Below are positions 54,175 through 63,753 of a DNA stretch of 64,000 bases, piece by piece. Source of the stretch: an uncultured Blautia sp. (GTDB lineage Bacteria > Bacillota > Clostridia > Lachnospirales > Lachnospiraceae); contig NZ_CAKRXI010000015.1 of NCBI RefSeq assembly GCF_934424005.1, forward strand, positions 1 to 64,000, read 5' to 3'. Every line of letters starts with the position of its first letter. The first letter of the stretch is position 1. The position numbers and the translations under genes were made by a program. Below the pieces are notes generated by a model. That model ran no database searches. It saw nothing but the letters and a program-made list of their open reading frames with translations, and was not told the origin of the DNA.

Positions 54175-55806
54175 CTAATTTTGTGCCTGTCGGCTCAGTT
54201 TCAGCTTTGCATATTCATCTGCGGCTTTTACAAATCCACGGAACAGTGGGTGTGCATGGTTCGGTCTTGATTTAAATTCCGGATGTCCCTGTGTTCCTTC
54301 ATAAAATGGATGATCTTTAATCTCTATCATCTCTACGATATGTCCGTCCGGTGAAGTTCCTGCAATCGTCATTCCTTTCGCTGCAAGTTCTTCTCGATAT
54401 GCATTGTTTACCTCATAACGATGTCTGTGACGTTCCTGAATTTCTTTCTTTCCAAAAAGTTCAAGTGCTCTGGAACTGTCAGCCAATACACACGGATAAC
54501 TTCCAAGTCTCAACGTACCGCCCAGATCTTCTACGCTCTCCTGATCCGGCATCAGTGCAATTACCGGATGTTTGGTTGCAGGATCCAGTTCTATACTGTT
54601 CGCATCTTCATATCCCAGAACATGTCTTGCGAATTCAACAATTGCCATCTGCATGCCAAGGCAGATTCCAAGATATGGAATCTTGTGTACACGGGCATAC
54701 TGTGCTGCCAGGATCATACCTTCGGTACCTCTGTTTCCAAATCCACCCGGAACCAGAATACCGTCTACTTTATGAAGCATCTGATCCAGATTCTTTTCAT
54801 TCAGTTCTTCAGAATCGATCCATGTGATCTCTACCTTTGCTTTGCATGAAATCCCACCATGTTTCAATGCTTCCACAACACTCAGATATGCATCGTGAAG
54901 CTGTGTATATTTTCCTACCATGGCAATATTTACAGTGCTTTCCGGATTGCGCAGGTCATTGACCATCTGCGTCCATTCGGTAAGATCCGGTTTACGGTTC
55001 TCCAGTCTTAAAGATTCCAGCACCACATCTGCCAGTTTTTCACGCTCCATGGCAAGAGGTGCTTCATAAAGATATTCTACATCAAGATTCTGCAGCACAT
55101 GGCTGACCGGTACATTACAGAATAGTGCAATCTTTCCTTTGATTTCATCAGTCAGTGGATGCTCACTTCTGCATACCAGAACATCCGGCTGAATTCCCAT
55201 TCCCTGAAGTTCTTTTACACTGGCCTGGGTCGGTTTTGTCTTCATCTCTTCAGATGCTTTCAAATAAGGAATCAGTGTTACATGAATCAGAATCGCGTTG
55301 TCATGTCCCACATCATGCTGGAACTGACGAATAGACTCAAGAAACGGCTGACTTTCAATATCGCCAACAGTTCCACCAACCTCAATGATCGCAATCTTTT
55401 CTTCATCCTGTTCCTTCGCTCTGTAGAAGCGGCTCTTTATCTCATTGGTGATGTGAGGGATGACCTGCACAGTACCTCCGCCAAAGTCTCCATGACGTTC
55501 TTTCTGTAATACAGACCAGTAGACCTTTCCAGTCGTTACATTCGAGTTTTTATCAAGGCTCTCATCAATAAATCTCTCATAATGTCCAAGATCCAGATCT
55601 GTCTCTGTACCATCATCTGTGACAAAAACCTCTCCATGCTGGATCGGATTCATGGTACCCGGGTCAATATTGATATAAGGATCAAACTTCTGCATTGTTA
55701 CCTGATATCCACGTGCTTTCAGAAGTCTTCCAAGGGAAGCTGCTGTGATTCCTTTACCAAGGCCGGATACAACACCACCTGTAACAAAAACGTATTTTAC
55801 TGCCAT
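54175..55806 (-). CDS. pyrG: CTP synthase
   Basis: This 543-residue enzyme aminates UTP to CTP with glutamine. The synthetase domain begins [14 protein letters not shown], and the class I glutamine amidotransferase domain has the nucleophile in GICLGMQM near residue 380 and His-Glu in QGHPEF near residue 515. AGGAGG lies eight bases upstream of ATG. It has its own promoter and an attenuator-like leader, and is followed by gltB, an uncommon neighbour. The leader is not the reiterative-transcription type known in Bacillus pyrG. Confidence 0.97.
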   Translation of the reverse strand: MAVKYVFVTGGVVSGLGKGITAASLGRLLKARGYQVTMQKFDPYINIDPGTMNPIQHGEVFVTDDGTETDLDLGHYERFIDESLDKNSNVTTGKVYWSVLQKERHGDFGGGTVQVIPHITNEIKSRFYRAKEQDEEKIAIIEVGGTVGDIESQPFLESIRQFQHDVGHDNAILIHVTLIPYLKASEEMKTKPTQASVKELQGMGIQPDVLVCRSEHPLTDEIKGKIALFCNVPVSHVLQNLDVEYLYEAPLAMEREKLADVVLESLRLENRKPDLTEWTQMVNDLRNPESTVNIAMVGKYTQLHDAYLSVVEALKHGGISCKAKVEITWIDSEELNEKNLDQMLHKVDGILVPGGFGNRGTEGMILAAQYARVHKIPYLGICLGMQMAIVEFARHVLGYEDANSIELDPATKHPVIALMPDQESVEDLGGTLRLGSYPCVLADSSRALELFGKKEIQERHRHRYEVNNAYREELAAKGMTIAGTSPDGHIVEMIEIKDHPFYEGTQGHPEFKSRPNHAHPLFRGFVKAADEYAKLKLSRQAQN

Positions 55807-55839
55807 TATCGATTTCCTCCTCCATTTTATATCTTAAAC

Positions 55840-55953
55840 AAAAGGCGCCAGAAGCAGACAAAGGGGCAATTCCCTCTATCGCTTCTGACGCCTTTGTCAG
55901 ATAAGATCTTAAAATATGAACTTTACTATACCTTATTTTTTTTCGTTTGTAAA
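55840..55953 (-). promoter_or_regulatory. pyrG leader: promoter, hexaloop hairpin and terminator
   Basis: TTTACA (55948-55953), 17 bases, TATAGT (55925-55930). The RNA then has TCTGAC-AAAGGC-GTCAGA (55884-55901), a six-pair stem with a six-base loop. It overlaps the 5' arm of a terminator, AAAGGCGTCAGAAGC (55881-55895), which pairs with GCTTCTGGCGCCTTTT ending at 55840. The T tract is short (TTTTGTTT). The arrangement matches the glnA, glnN and amt leaders. Confidence 0.8.
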
Positions 55954-55972
55954 TATGTAATTTCTATAATTT

Positions 55973-57382
55973 TCAACATCCGCAGTCAATTTTTTTGTTC
56001 AGTTCTGCTTCCACATCCATCGGATATTTACCATCAAAGCAGGCTTTACATAATGGAAGGTGACCTGCCATTCCCTCCAGGTAATCACTCTGCATATATC
56101 CAAGAGAATCTGCTCCGATCATCTCACAGATTTCCTGTGTACTGTGATTGCTGGCAATCAGCTGATCATTAGATGGTACATCTGTTCCAAAATAGCATGG
56201 ATGCAGGAACGGCGGAGAACTGATCCGTACATGTACCTCCAGTGCACCTGCTTTTTTAAGCATACGGATAAGGTTTGCAATCGTTGTTCCACGGACAATG
56301 GAATCATCCACCAGAACGATTCGTTTGCCTTTGACCGCAGAATCAAGAACACTGAGTTTCAAATGTACACTTGACTCTCGTTCTTTCTGCGTTGGTTTGA
56401 TAAATGTTCTTCCAATATAGCTGTTCTTATAAAAAGCAAAGCCAAACGGTATACCCGATTCTTCCGAATATCCCTTTGCTGCCGGGATACCAGATTCCGG
56501 CACACCGGTAACAAGATCAGCCTCTACCGGATAGGATTTTGCAAGTGATTTACCGCCTCGGATACGAGCATCATAAATCTTCACTCCATCCATCATACTG
56601 TCCAGTCTTGCGAAATAAATATATTCGAATACACAATGGGCATGTTTACCGGTACTCAATTCTTTATTAGACTCAATACCATTTCTGGAGATCGTAATCA
56701 TCTCTCCTGGCTCAATATCTCTTATAAACTCAGCTCCCACAGAGGTAAGTGCACAGCTCTCAGATGCAAGTACATAAGTATTATCGCGTTTTCCAAGACA
56801 CAATGGTTTCAGTCCAAGCGGATCCCTGACACCAATCAATTTTCTCGGACTCATGATCACAAGAGCATAACCGCCTTTCAGCTTACGGGCAGTTTTGAGA
56901 ACAGCCTCTTCTACTGTTTTGGAGTGTACTCGCTCACGTGCTACATGAAAAGCAATGACTTCTGAATCAGTCGTTGTATGGAAAATCGCTCCATTCTGAA
57001 TCAGTTCCCATTTCAGTTCCGGGGTATTGATCAGATTTCCGTTATGTGCCAGTGCAAGCGTCCCTTTAATATAGGACAATACCAGAGGCTGTGCATTTTC
57101 TGCCACAGATGCGCCTGTCGTAGAATAACGTACATGTCCGATTCCGAGATCACCTTCCATATTCCGTATGGTATCTTCCCTGAGAACTTCACTTACCAGT
57201 CCCAGATTCTTATGAAACTGGACGTTGCCACGCTCTCCGTCTGTTCTGGAAACTGCAAGTCCGCAAGACTCCTGTCCACGATGCTGAAGTGATGTAAGGC
57301 CATAATAAATGGATGGAACAACATTTCCTCCATCCAGATCATAAATACCAAATACACCACAGGCTTCCTTAATTCCTGCCAT
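55973..57382 (-). CDS. purF: Amidophosphoribosyltransferase
   Basis: This 469-residue enzyme takes the amide of glutamine to make phosphoribosylamine, first step of purine synthesis. It is the Bacillus type: a seven-residue propeptide before Cys8 (EACGVFGIYD), a class II glutaminase domain, a PRPP-binding loop (VLVDDSIVRGTT) near residue 355, and cysteines for a [4Fe-4S] cluster (CVFEY, HPCYFG, LCKACF). The gene has its own promoter and lies upstream of pyrG on the same strand. Confidence 0.96.
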   Translation of the reverse strand: MAGIKEACGVFGIYDLDGGNVVPSIYYGLTSLQHRGQESCGLAVSRTDGERGNVQFHKNLGLVSEVLREDTIRNMEGDLGIGHVRYSTTGASVAENAQPLVLSYIKGTLALAHNGNLINTPELKWELIQNGAIFHTTTDSEVIAFHVARERVHSKTVEEAVLKTARKLKGGYALVIMSPRKLIGVRDPLGLKPLCLGKRDNTYVLASESCALTSVGAEFIRDIEPGEMITISRNGIESNKELSTGKHAHCVFEYIYFARLDSMMDGVKIYDARIRGGKSLAKSYPVEADLVTGVPESGIPAAKGYSEESGIPFGFAFYKNSYIGRTFIKPTQKERESSVHLKLSVLDSAVKGKRIVLVDDSIVRGTTIANLIRMLKKAGALEVHVRISSPPFLHPCYFGTDVPSNDQLIASNHSTQEICEMIGADSLGYMQSDYLEGMAGHLPLCKACFDGKYPMDVEAELNKKIDCGC

Positions 57383-57443
57383 CAGAATTTCCTCCCATTA
57401 TCAATGTTTATCAATGTGAATTTCACCTGTGAATCTATCTGAA

Positions 57444-57471
57444 ATTATAATAGAAGATCGACTTTTGTCAA
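57444..57471 (-). promoter_or_regulatory. purF promoter
   Basis: TTGACA (57466-57471), 16 bases, TATAAT (57444-57449). The leader has ATTCACAGGTGAAATTCAC and a direct repeat ATTGATAA but no terminator. It is divergent from the glnN promoter. Confidence 0.82.
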
Positions 57472-57549
57472 CCCTTGTCCCTTCAAAAATCCATACAAAT
57501 AAATTCATTTACCCAAACAAAAAATTTGAAATTTTTTTCACAAAAATTA

Positions 57550-57628
57550 TTGACATCCTGATTTTTTTGTGTATACTACATCACATAAGCAACGGCGCTT
57601 TGGATTAAATTCCAAGGCGCCTTTTTTG
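57550..57628 (+). promoter_or_regulatory. glnN leader: promoter, hexaloop hairpin and terminator
   Basis: TTGACA (57550-57555), 16 bases, TATACT (57572-57577). The RNA begins near 57584 and forms AAGC-AACGGC-GCTT (57587-57600), with a six-base loop, which overlaps the 5' arm of the terminator GGCGCTTTGGA/TCCAAGGCGCC (57594-57621) with six T. A start in the terminated state and release by an RNA-binding protein are likely. This region and the purF promoter fill the 290-base gap. Confidence 0.85.
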
Positions 57629-57676
57629 TTTATCTGAGGATAATAAGATTAATGGAATCGAAAGGAGATTTTAATT

Positions 57677-59788
57677 ATGGCACAGAGCATTCCTGAACTT
57701 TACGGCAGTCTTGTTTTTAATGACAAGATCATGCGTGAGAAATTACCAAAAGATATGTACAAAGCGCTGAAAAAAACAATCGAGAACGGCACTCATCTTG
57801 AACTTGATGTTGCCAACTCCGTAGCAGTTGCCATGAAAGAATGGGCACTGGAACATGGTGCTACTCATTATACTCACTGGTTTCAGCCAATGACTAACTT
57901 TACAGCAGAAAAACATGACAGTTTCATTTCCCCTACAGTAGATGGACAGGTGATCATGGATTTCTCCGGCAAAGAACTTGTAAAAGGTGAACCGGATGCT
58001 TCCAGTTTTCCGTCAGGCGGTCTTCGTGCTACATTTGAAGCAAGAGGTTATACAGCCTGGGATCCTACTTCACCGGCATTTATTAAAGACCGTACACTTT
58101 ACATCCCGACAGCATTCTGTTCTTACAGCGGCGAGGCACTGGATAAGAAGACACCTCTTCTTCGTTCCATGGATACTCTGAATAAAGAAGCAGTGAAAAT
58201 TCTTCGTCTTCTCGGAAATACCGAAGTTAAACACATCAACACAACCGTAGGTCCTGAACAGGAATACTTCCTGGTAGACAAAGATCTTTATAATAAGAGA
58301 AAAGACCTGATTTTCTGTGGACGTACACTGATCGGTGCTCCGGCTCCAAAAGGTCAGGAAATGGAAGATCATTATTTCGGAACTCTGAAGCCTCGTGTAT
58401 CTGCTTATATGCACGATCTTGATGAAGAGCTCTGGAAACTTGGAATTCCGGCCAAAACAAAACATAATGAAGTTGCTCCTGCTCAGCATGAGCTGGCTCC
58501 GGTATTCGATACAACAAACGTTGCAGTCGATCATAACCAGCTGACAATGGAAATCATGAAAAAAGTTGCTGCCAAGCATAATATGGTATGCCTGCTTCAT
58601 GAAAAACCATTTGAAGGTATCAACGGAAGTGGTAAACACAATAACTGGTCCATGAGTACAGATACCGGCGTCAACCTTCTTGATCCTGGCAAAACACCTG
58701 CTGAAAATACTCAGTTCCTGGTATTTCTTGTAGCTGTTATTAAAGCAGTTGATGATTATGCAGATCTGCTCCGTATTTCCGTTGCAAGTGCAGGAAACGA
58801 CCATCGTCTTGGTGCTAACGAAGCTCCGCCGGCAGTTGTTTCTATCTTCCTTGGAGATGAACTGACAGAAGTCCTCAAAGCAATCGAAAACGATGAATTC
58901 TTCGCAGGACACGGTGCTGTTCAGATGGATATCGGTGCAAAAGTACTTCCACACTTTGTAAAAGATAATACGGACAGAAACCGTACTTCTCCGTTTGCAT
59001 TCACAGGAAACAAATTCGAATTCCGTATGCTTGGATCTTCTTCCTCTGTTGCAAATCCGAACATTATTCTCAACACTGCTGTTGCAGAAGTTCTGCGTCA
59101 GTTCTATGAGAAACTGAAAGATGTTCCTGCAGATGAAATGGAATCTGCCATACATGAATTACTGAAACAGACAATCATCGACCACAAACGTGTTATCTTC
59201 AATGGAAACGGTTATACCGATGAATGGCTGGAAGAAGCAGAAAAACGTGGTCTTTATAATCTGGTATCCACACCGGATGCACTGCCGCACTTCATCGATG
59301 AAAAGAATGAAAGACTTCTTACAAACCATCATATTTTCACAGATGCAGAGCTGCATTCCCGTTATGAGATCAAACTGGAAAACTATGTAAAAACTCTTCA
59401 CATTGAAGCAAATACACTGGTTGAGATCATTCAGAAAGATCTTCTTCCAAGTATTACTACATATATGGAAAAACTTGCTCAGACAGCGTCTCTCAAGAAA
59501 TCTGTTGTTCCGGATATCTCTGTATCCACAGAAGCATCTCTTCTTTCCAGACTGACTGAGCTTGCCGAAACAATGACCAAAGATCTGGAAACACTGAAAG
59601 CAGATACTGCAATGGCCGAATATGAAGTTGGCAAAGATCTTCTCAAGAGTGCAAAGCTCTACCAGAGCGTTGTTCTCACCGATATGGAAAAAGTTCGTGT
59701 TTCTGCGGATGCAGCTGAAGCGCTCATTCCGGATTCTATTCTTCCATATCCAACCTATGGCAAACTGTTATTCTCCATCTCCGACTGA
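57677..59788 (+). CDS. glnN: Glutamine synthetase type III
   Basis: This 703-residue type III enzyme is much longer than GlnA. The family motifs are present: GGLRATFEARGYTAWDPTSPAF near residue 120, VGPEQEYFLVD, KHNEVAPAQHELAPVF, HEKPFEGINGSGKHNNWS and the later VASAGNDHRLGANEAPPA. It makes glutamine in the cytoplasm. The start has AAAGGAG nine bases upstream. It is transcribed alone from an attenuated promoter. The type III enzyme is typical of gut Bacteroides and Clostridia. Coexistence with a type I enzyme suggests division of labour by nitrogen supply. Confidence 0.96.
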   Translation: MAQSIPELYGSLVFNDKIMREKLPKDMYKALKKTIENGTHLELDVANSVAVAMKEWALEHGATHYTHWFQPMTNFTAEKHDSFISPTVDGQVIMDFSGKELVKGEPDASSFPSGGLRATFEARGYTAWDPTSPAFIKDRTLYIPTAFCSYSGEALDKKTPLLRSMDTLNKEAVKILRLLGNTEVKHINTTVGPEQEYFLVDKDLYNKRKDLIFCGRTLIGAPAPKGQEMEDHYFGTLKPRVSAYMHDLDEELWKLGIPAKTKHNEVAPAQHELAPVFDTTNVAVDHNQLTMEIMKKVAAKHNMVCLLHEKPFEGINGSGKHNNWSMSTDTGVNLLDPGKTPAENTQFLVFLVAVIKAVDDYADLLRISVASAGNDHRLGANEAPPAVVSIFLGDELTEVLKAIENDEFFAGHGAVQMDIGAKVLPHFVKDNTDRNRTSPFAFTGNKFEFRMLGSSSSVANPNIILNTAVAEVLRQFYEKLKDVPADEMESAIHELLKQTIIDHKRVIFNGNGYTDEWLEEAEKRGLYNLVSTPDALPHFIDEKNERLLTNHHIFTDAELHSRYEIKLENYVKTLHIEANTLVEIIQKDLLPSITTYMEKLAQTASLKKSVVPDISVSTEASLLSRLTELAETMTKDLETLKADTAMAEYEVGKDLLKSAKLYQSVVLTDMEKVRVSADAAEALIPDSILPYPTYGKLLFSISD

Positions 59789-59820
59789 GAATAAGAGAGT
59801 ACATTGATAATTTCACAATG

Positions 59821-59920
59821 GTAAAACCGGGGGATGTCATTATGAACATGAACTACTTCATAATTCATTATCGATTTCCTCATCCATTAATCACACGATA
59901 CAAGACATCCCCTGTTTTAC
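59821..59920. other. Three-stem structured element between glnN and amt
   Basis: Arms GTAAAACCGGGGGATGTC (59821-59838) and GACATCCCCTGTTTTAC (59904-59920) pair over 16 bases with one bulge. Inside are ATTATGAA/TTCATAAT (59839-59864) and TATCG/CGATA (59869-59900), so it folds as a three-way junction. It may be a structured RNA, the 3' end of glnN mRNA or a short terminal-repeat element (MITE). No target duplication is visible, and no T run follows. Confidence 0.55.
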
Positions 59921-59977
59921 ATATATATTTGATTCGTAAAGGCGCGAGAATGATTTTTCATCATTCCCGTGCCTTTT
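59902..59977 (+). promoter_or_regulatory. amt leader: promoter, hexaloop hairpin and terminator
   Basis: A possible promoter is AAGACA (59902-59907), 16 bases, TATATT (59924-59929). Then TTCGT-AAAGGC-GCGAG (59933-59948, with two G-U pairs) forms a six-base loop hairpin. It overlaps the 5' arm of the terminator AAAGGCGCGAGAATGAT/ATCATTCCCGTGCCTTTT (59938-59977), which is followed by T-rich sequence. The architecture is the same as in glnA, glnN and pyrG. Confidence 0.75.
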
Positions 59978-60037
59978 CAGTTTTATTTTGAGGAACTATT
60001 AAACTGTTAAACTTTTAAGGGAAAGAGAGGTAACTTT

Positions 60038-61780
60038 ATGGACTATTCATCAGTAAACACAATCTGGGTACTTTTAGGTGCCGCGCTTGTCTTCTTTATG
60101 CAGGCAGGCTTCGCTATGGTAGAGACTGGCTTTACCAGAGCAAAAAATGCAGGTAACATCATTATGAAAAACCTTATGGACTTCTGTATTGGTACTCCTA
60201 CCTTCTGGATTGTCGGATTTGGTATCATGTTTGGAGCCGGAAACGGATTCTTTGGAAAGATTGGTGGTATTGCCACTGAAGCAAACTATGGTTCCGCAAT
60301 GCTTCCTGACGGTGTTCCGTTCTGGGCATTCCTGATCTTCCAGACAGTGTTCTGTGCAACTTCAGCAACAATCGTCTCAGGAGCAATGGCTGAACGTACT
60401 AAGTTTTCTTCCTACTGTATCTACAGCTTCCTGATCAGCCTGATTGTTTACCCTGTATCCGGTCACTGGATCTGGGGCGGCGGTTTTATCAGCCAGATGG
60501 GATTTCATGATTTTGCTGGTTCCTGTGCCGTACATATGGTTGGTGGTGTTGCAGCCTTTATCGGTGCCATCATCCTTGGACCTCGTATTGGAAAATATTC
60601 CAAGAGCGGTAAATCAAAAGCTATTCCTGGACACAACCTTACCATCGGTGCTTTAGGTGTATTCATCCTCTGGTTCTGCTGGTTCGGATTTAACGGTGCA
60701 TCTACTGTAAGCATGGAAGGTGATGCAATCGTAACAGCAGGTAAGATTTTTGTAACTACCAACCTTGCAGCTGCTGTTGCTACAGTTACTGTTCTTATCA
60801 TCACATGGATAAGATACAAAAAACCAGATGTTTCTATGTCACTGAACGGATCTCTTGCAGGTCTTGTAGCTATCACAGCAGGTTGTGATACTGTTTCACC
60901 TACATCTGCTGCTATCATTGGTATCATCTCTGGTTTTGTAGTTGTATTCGGTATTGAATTTATTGACAAAGTGCTTAAAGTCGATGACCCGGTTGGTGCT
61001 GTTGGTGTACATGGTTTAAATGGTGCATTCGGAACTCTCGCTGTTGGTCTTTTCTCAGATGGTACAGGCACAGAATGGAAAGGTCTTCTTGTTGGCGGTG
61101 GATTCCATGGCTTCGGTGTTCAGTTTATCGGTATGATCATTACAATCGCATGGGTTGCTGTAACTATGACCATCATCTTCCAGGCGATCAAACATACTGT
61201 TGGTCTCCGTGTAACTGCTGAAGAAGAAATCGAAGGTCTTGATTCCAAAGAACACGGTCTTACAAGTGCTTACGATGGATTTGTTGTACATGATACAATG
61301 ACAGTTCCGGCACCTATGGGTGTTACCAAAAAATCTGTTTCTTCAAATACTTCCGCAAATGTTGCACCTGCTGAAGTTGCTGACACCATTCCTGAACTTC
61401 CAAGAGAAGGCGTACATAAACTGACAAAAGTTGTTATCATCACACGTCAGAGCAAACTTGAAGAATTCATGCATGCAATGAACGAAATCGGTGTTACCGG
61501 TATCACTATTACAAATGTTATGGGATGTGGTGTACAGAAAGGTGCCCGCTCCTACTACCGTGGTGTTGAAATGGATATGAACCTGCTGCCAAAGATTAAG
61601 ATTGAGATTGTTGTCAGTCTGGTACCAGTCAAAACAGTTATTGACACTGCTAAAAAAGTTCTTCATACCGGCCAGTATGGTGACGGCAAGGTATTCGTAT
61701 ATGATATCGAAAATGTTGTTAAGATCCGTACCGGTGAAGAAGGATTCGAGGCACTTCAGGACACACAGCCTCTTGAATGA
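60038..61780 (+). CDS. amtB: Ammonium transporter fused to a PII (GlnK) domain
   Basis: This 580-residue protein joins an Amt/Mep/Rh channel of 11 transmembrane segments (residues about 1-400; family motifs [15 protein letters not shown] and [20 protein letters not shown]) to a complete PII protein (about 460-575). The PII part starts [17 protein letters not shown], the T-loop is [26 protein letters not shown] and the end has [21 protein letters not shown] normally is a separate protein that blocks AmtB; here channel and gate are tied, through a roughly 50-residue linker. Ribosome site GAGAGG, nine bases. No separate glnK gene is nearby. The leader carries an attenuator. Confidence 0.95.
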   Translation: MDYSSVNTIWVLLGAALVFFMQAGFAMVETGFTRAKNAGNIIMKNLMDFCIGTPTFWIVGFGIMFGAGNGFFGKIGGIATEANYGSAMLPDGVPFWAFLIFQTVFCATSATIVSGAMAERTKFSSYCIYSFLISLIVYPVSGHWIWGGGFISQMGFHDFAGSCAVHMVGGVAAFIGAIILGPRIGKYSKSGKSKAIPGHNLTIGALGVFILWFCWFGFNGASTVSMEGDAIVTAGKIFVTTNLAAAVATVTVLIITWIRYKKPDVSMSLNGSLAGLVAITAGCDTVSPTSAAIIGIISGFVVVFGIEFIDKVLKVDDPVGAVGVHGLNGAFGTLAVGLFSDGTGTEWKGLLVGGGFHGFGVQFIGMIITIAWVAVTMTIIFQAIKHTVGLRVTAEEEIEGLDSKEHGLTSAYDGFVVHDTMTVPAPMGVTKKSVSSNTSANVAPAEVADTIPELPREGVHKLTKVVIITRQSKLEEFMHAMNEIGVTGITITNVMGCGVQKGARSYYRGVEMDMNLLPKIKIEIVVSLVPVKTVIDTAKKVLHTGQYGDGKVFVYDIENVVKIRTGEEGFEALQDTQPLE

Positions 61781-61821
61781 TCTCTCGGTAAAAAATATAT
61801 TGATTCCCCTTTTTAGCACTG

Positions 61822-61853
61822 AAAAACAGCTCTTCAACTGAAGGGCTGTTTTT
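61822..61853. terminator. Bidirectional terminator between amt and the TRIC-like gene
   Basis: GAAAAACAGC and GCTGTTTTTC are perfect inverted arms with A and T runs. It serves amt and the convergent gene at 61882. Confidence 0.9.
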
Positions 61854-61881
61854 CTATGTTTATGATCTTATTTTTTCTTTA

Positions 61882-62535
61882 CTATTCTTCTCGGGTAAGC
61901 TTCGGAAGATTCCATCTGTAATGTGCCGCAAGATATCTGATCAATATGACTACTGCTGACGCTCCTACCATTGACACCACTGCACCAAAATTCCGATACA
62001 GCACCACACAGACGATTGCTCCCACGATTGAAGCACAGGCATAGATATGTCTCACCAGAATATACGGAGGTACTCCGGCCATAATATCTCGCAGTAATCC
62101 ACCGCCAACCCCGGTAATCGTTCCCAGAAACACCAGCAGAAACATGTAATCCACATATCCATGTGAAATTCCTGTATTCACTCCTACTACAGTAAAAATT
62201 CCAAGGCCGATTGAGTCCATAACCAGCATGATCTTGTCGTATGTTTCACGGTTATGTCCCTGCAGAAATTCTTTTTTTAAATAAAGTATCAGAAACACGA
62301 TACAGGCGGTAAGTGTGGCTACAATAGTATAAATTGGCCTCTGAAACATTGCCGGTGGAACAATTCCTAATATCACATCTCTAACTGCACCTCCACCCAC
62401 TGCCGTTGTCACCCCCAGTACGATCACTCCAAAAATATCCATTGCACGATCTACCGCCACCATTGCTCCTGATGCTGCAAATGCAATCGTTCCGATCATT
62501 TCCATTATAAAGGTAATAATCTGTTGATAATCCAT
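61882..62535 (-). CDS. TRIC-type (UPF0126) membrane protein
   Basis: This 217-residue protein has seven transmembrane segments with an internal duplication. Both halves carry the family motif (GVTTAVGGGAVRDVILG and GTITGVGGGLLRDIMAG). Bacterial relatives form trimeric intracellular cation (K+) channels, and some have been linked to glycine transport. The substrate is not shown by sequence. The C-terminus is short and basic. It stands alone, convergent with amt. Confidence 0.9.
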   Translation of the reverse strand: MDYQQIITFIMEMIGTIAFAASGAMVAVDRAMDIFGVIVLGVTTAVGGGAVRDVILGIVPPAMFQRPIYTIVATLTACIVFLILYLKKEFLQGHNRETYDKIMLVMDSIGLGIFTVVGVNTGISHGYVDYMFLLVFLGTITGVGGGLLRDIMAGVPPYILVRHIYACASIVGAIVCVVLYRNFGAVVSMVGASAVVILIRYLAAHYRWNLPKLTREE

Positions 62536-62672
62536 ATTTTCCCTCTCCAGTTTTCCCCATTAATCTTCTTTTTAAGAAGTTCTGAGATTCATTATAACTG
62601 CATAAGGAGCAGGATGCAATTGTATATTGCAAAGAATTTGGTTAGACGAAAATTTTTTTAATTCTTGCATAT

Positions 62673-62701
62673 TTGACATCAAAATCGCGATTTGATATCA
62701 T
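62673..62701 (+). promoter_or_regulatory. Promoter with palindromic operator, P1 peptidase gene
   Basis: TTGACA (62673-62678), 17 bases, TATCAT (62696-62701). The spacer holds the perfect palindrome AAATCGCGATTT (62682-62693), partly extended to ATCAAA/TTGAT, a probable repressor site. Confidence 0.72.
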
Positions 62702-62731
62702 TAGCATAATTTAAAAAACAGGAGAAATTCA

Positions 62732-63700
62732 ATGAAAACTATTTCTATTAAGGATATTGGAGGCATTCGAATCGGTAATGCCCAAAATTTCACAGGCGGA
62801 ACAGGATGTACCGTTATTTTGAGTGAAACCGGAATGTGTGCCGGACTGGATGTCCGTGGGGGCGGACCAGCTTCCCGTGAAAGTGAACTCTTAAAACCAT
62901 TAGCTGCCGCTCAATCCATTCATGCAGTTCTTCTTGGAGGTGGAAGTGCTTTTGGACTGGATGCTGCAGGAGGTGTTATGCAGTTTCTTGAAGAAAAAGG
63001 AATCGGATTTGACGTTGGTGTTACCAAAGTCCCACTGGTATGTCAGTCAGATATTTTTGATCTGACGGTAGCAGATGCTCATGTACGCCCGGACAAAGAA
63101 ATGGGCTATGAAGCATGTAAAGGTGCTTACGCAGACAATTATCAGGATGGAAGCTTTGGAGTCGGAACCGGTGCTACCGTTGGTAAATTCAGAGGAATGG
63201 ACTATTGCATGAAATCCGGTATCGGAAGCTACGCTGTTCAAATTGGTGAACTCAAAGTAGGTGCCATTGTTGCTGTGAATGCTCTTGGCGACATTTATGA
63301 TCATCACTCCGGCAGAATCATTGCTGGTATGCTTAATGAAGAACATAGTGCATTTGCAGATACTGCAAAATTACTTTATAGTTCTTATGAAGTACATGAT
63401 AACAAGTTTGTCGGTAATACTACGATCGGAGCGATCATCACCAATGCCAGATTTGACAAAAGTCAGCTCTGCAAGATTGCCGGCATGGCTCACAATGGTT
63501 ATGCACGTTCTATCCGTCCGGTTCATACTTCTGCGGATGGTGACAGTATTTATGCATTATCTGTCGGAAACATTGCCGCTGACTGCGACATGGTTGGTAC
63601 CCTCGCCGCAGATGTTATGTCTGAAGCAATCCTTGCCGCTGTAAAGAATGCAGAATCTGCTTATGGCTATCCGGCTTATAAAGATCTGAATTTCATATAA
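62732..63700 (+). CDS. P1-family (DmpA/S58) peptidase
   Basis: This 322-residue protein belongs to the DmpA/BapA family of N-terminal nucleophile aminopeptidases, which self-cleave into two chains. The proposed nucleophile is Thr230 or Thr231 in VGNTTIGAIIT. Other motifs are GLDVRGGGPASRESELL, VLLGGGSAFGLDAAGGV and GVGTGATVGK. Members hydrolyse small peptides or beta-peptides, and some act as D-aminopeptidases. Ribosome site AGGAG lies eight bases upstream. It stands alone, with its own promoter and operator, and ends before a terminator at 63754. Confidence 0.92.
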   Translation: MKTISIKDIGGIRIGNAQNFTGGTGCTVILSETGMCAGLDVRGGGPASRESELLKPLAAAQSIHAVLLGGGSAFGLDAAGGVMQFLEEKGIGFDVGVTKVPLVCQSDIFDLTVADAHVRPDKEMGYEACKGAYADNYQDGSFGVGTGATVGKFRGMDYCMKSGIGSYAVQIGELKVGAIVAVNALGDIYDHHSGRIIAGMLNEEHSAFADTAKLLYSSYEVHDNKFVGNTTIGAIITNARFDKSQLCKIAGMAHNGYARSIRPVHTSADGDSIYALSVGNIAADCDMVGTLAADVMSEAILAAVKNAESAYGYPAYKDLNFI

Positions 63701-63753
63701 AATCAACTGTATCACAGAAACATAAGTAATAAGTAATTTCCTATTACATAAAC

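Noticed and set aside
55840..55895. Simple purF terminator
   Set aside because: A promoter lies between purF and the hairpin, and the hexaloop overlaps it, so it is better read as a pyrG attenuator, although it may also stop purF transcripts.
58070..59155. 361-codon open frame antisense to glnN
   Set aside because: No ribosome site, Cys/Phe/Ile-rich shadow composition, and it is fully inside a well-supported gene.
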